Assembly (NCBI GenBank): GCA_020851835.1
Contig: JADZBZ010000252.1
Location: 1-6,882 of the forward strand
Reading direction: 5' to 3'
Source: Acidobacteriota bacterium
Lineage (GTDB): Bacteria; Acidobacteriota; Vicinamibacteria; Vicinamibacterales; UBA2999
Length of the DNA: 6,882 bases
Within the stretch, counting starts at the first letter, position 1; each line of letters opens with the position of its first letter. Shown here piece by piece: positions 6,433 to 6,882 of the stretch. The notes beneath the pieces are model-generated. The model was not told where the DNA came from, made no database searches, and saw nothing but the letters and a program-made list of their open reading frames with translations. The translations under genes and the position numbers were made by a program.

Positions 6433-6555
6433 ATGGCGCTCACTCCTGCCTCCCGTCTCGGTCCCTACGGTCGATTGTTCGTCAACTCCGGTTACGCGCC
6501 GTTCTTCAATCGTCCTGGCAACGCGCTGCTGGTCTTTTCGGTAGACGTAACATAA
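6433..6555 (+). pseudogene. C-terminal fragment resembling a PQQ-dependent propeller dehydrogenase
   Basis: A 40-residue open frame reads GRLFVNSGYAPFFNRPGN and then ALLVFSVD before TAA 6553. From memory, this pattern (a V-N/G-SGYG stretch, then PGN-x-LL-x-FSVD) closes PQQ-binding propeller proteins such as polyvinyl-alcohol dehydrogenase-like enzymes. Those are several hundred residues long, and nothing in frame upstream continues the fold, since the toxin gene ends at 6404. The ATG at 6433 is probably incidental. The likeness is short, so the family name is tentative; that it is a broken gene end is more likely than a real 40-aa gene. Confidence 0.45.
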
Positions 6556-6816
6556 GGACGCAGCTCGGTCCGTCTCCATGTTTCCACGCGAGATGTATTC
6601 GAGGACAGATCTGATATTATCGGCCGACTCAGATGCAGCCCGGATGCTGATGCGTTTGATCCGGCGCCGGCTTTTCGTTATTGCGCAGGGCAATACCCGG
6701 CCCGCACGTACCCCTATCAACGCTTCGCCCACGCCCTCACGGATGTGTACGCATGACTCGGGGCCGCCGTAGCTGGCTAAGCTTTCAACGTATGGAATTT
6801 TCTCTCACAACACCTT

Positions 6817-6832
6817 GCCGGTTTTGACCGGC
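6817..6832 (+). promoter_or_regulatory. leader hairpin before the last gene
   Basis: GCCGGT and ACCGGC pair perfectly around TTTG, ending 4 bases before the GGAG ribosome-binding site. It has no T-run, so it is less likely a terminator than an mRNA leader structure or a protein-binding palindrome. Confidence 0.4.
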
Positions 6833-6836
6833 GCAC

Positions 6837-6840
6837 GGAG
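6837..6840 (+). promoter_or_regulatory. Shine-Dalgarno site of the last gene
   Basis: GGAG lies 6 bases before ATG 6847 and supports that codon as a true start. Confidence 0.7.
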
Positions 6841-6846
6841 ACCACC

Positions 6847-6882
6847 ATGAAGATCGTACTCGCCGCCCTGGTCCTGGCCGCA
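6847..6882 (+). CDS. start of an exported protein gene, cut by window end
   Basis: Only 12 codons are visible: MKIVLAALVLAA. A lysine at position 2 followed by an unbroken hydrophobic run is the opening of a Sec signal peptide or a signal anchor. The start is backed by a GGAG site at 6-base spacing, and a hairpin sits just upstream. The mature product is outside the window and cannot be identified. Confidence 0.65.
   Translation, partial: MKIVLAALVLAA

Larger units (their letters stand above)
6405..6846. other. 442-base stretch after the toxin gene with fragments only
   Basis: Besides the 6433-6555 fragment, this stretch holds no gene I can support. The composition drops: the two 60-base blocks 6541-6600 and 6601-6660 are 52% and 50% GC. 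The frame that follows TAA 6553 stays open to TGA 6754 (66 codons) but has no start codon near its left end. Its second half reads FDPAPAFRYCAGQYPARTYP with good third-position GC, so it may be another decayed coding piece of unknown family. No clear terminator for the toxin operon is visible, and no convincing -35/-10 pair before the last gene. Confidence 0.5.

Noticed and set aside
6319..6732. 137-codon minus-strand open frame over the toxin end and downstream stretch
   Set aside because: It overlaps the toxin gene's 3' end, has no ribosome-binding site and no recognisable domain.
6578..6772. 64-codon plus-strand open frame starting at ATG 6578
   Set aside because: Poor codon use, no ribosome-binding site, no recognisable motif, and it lies in the low-GC patch next to a better-looking alternative frame.

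Overview
The window is GC-rich bacterial chromosomal DNA, carrying mostly ordinary metabolic genes on the left and a short-gene/remnant zone on the right. The mix suggests a soil- or sediment-type Acidobacteriota relative, possibly the Vicinamibacteria side. The hints are the high-GC coding style, a broken TolB/WD40-like (PD40) propeller gene of the sort those genomes carry in many copies, and start codons placed directly after promoter-like -10 elements. This assignment is inference from a few features and is not proven.

Left part (1-2849): two co-directional fatty-acid beta-oxidation genes, a 3-ketoacyl-CoA thiolase cut by the window start and a long-form (about 596 aa) acyl-CoA dehydrogenase, 14 bases apart. 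They match the thiolase-dehydrogenase part of the Bacillus-type fadN-fadA-fadE operon, so a 3-hydroxyacyl-CoA dehydrogenase/enoyl-CoA hydratase gene is predicted just outside the window. One enzyme would oxidise acyl-CoA to enoyl-CoA and the other would release acetyl-CoA. A GC-rich hairpin follows the dehydrogenase stop codon.

Middle (2850-5163): a 300-base non-coding gap with a weak promoter candidate leads to a complete PLP-dependent class III (omega-type) aminotransferase. It converges on a minus-strand gene for a small six-helix membrane protein of the TMEM175/DUF1211 potassium-channel family, which is visibly less GC-rich than its neighbours.

Right part (5164-6882): a remnant of a PD40 beta-propeller protein (no N-terminal part, middle deleted, C-terminal end in another frame), then a type II toxin-antitoxin pair (Phd/YefM-like antitoxin and PIN/VapC toxin, ATGA overlap). 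The pair has a well-formed promoter whose -35/-10 spacer contains a perfect inverted repeat and whose predicted +1 is the antitoxin ATG. Next comes a second fragment resembling the C-terminus of a PQQ-type propeller dehydrogenase, then about 290 bases of low-GC, probably decayed sequence. Finally, a leader with a hairpin and Shine-Dalgarno sequence opens a new gene whose first 12 codons look like a signal peptide. The right part reads as a turnover site where a toxin-antitoxin module sits between two decayed propeller-gene tails. I see no CRISPR array, tRNA, rRNA or transposase, and no clear sign of a wholly new system.
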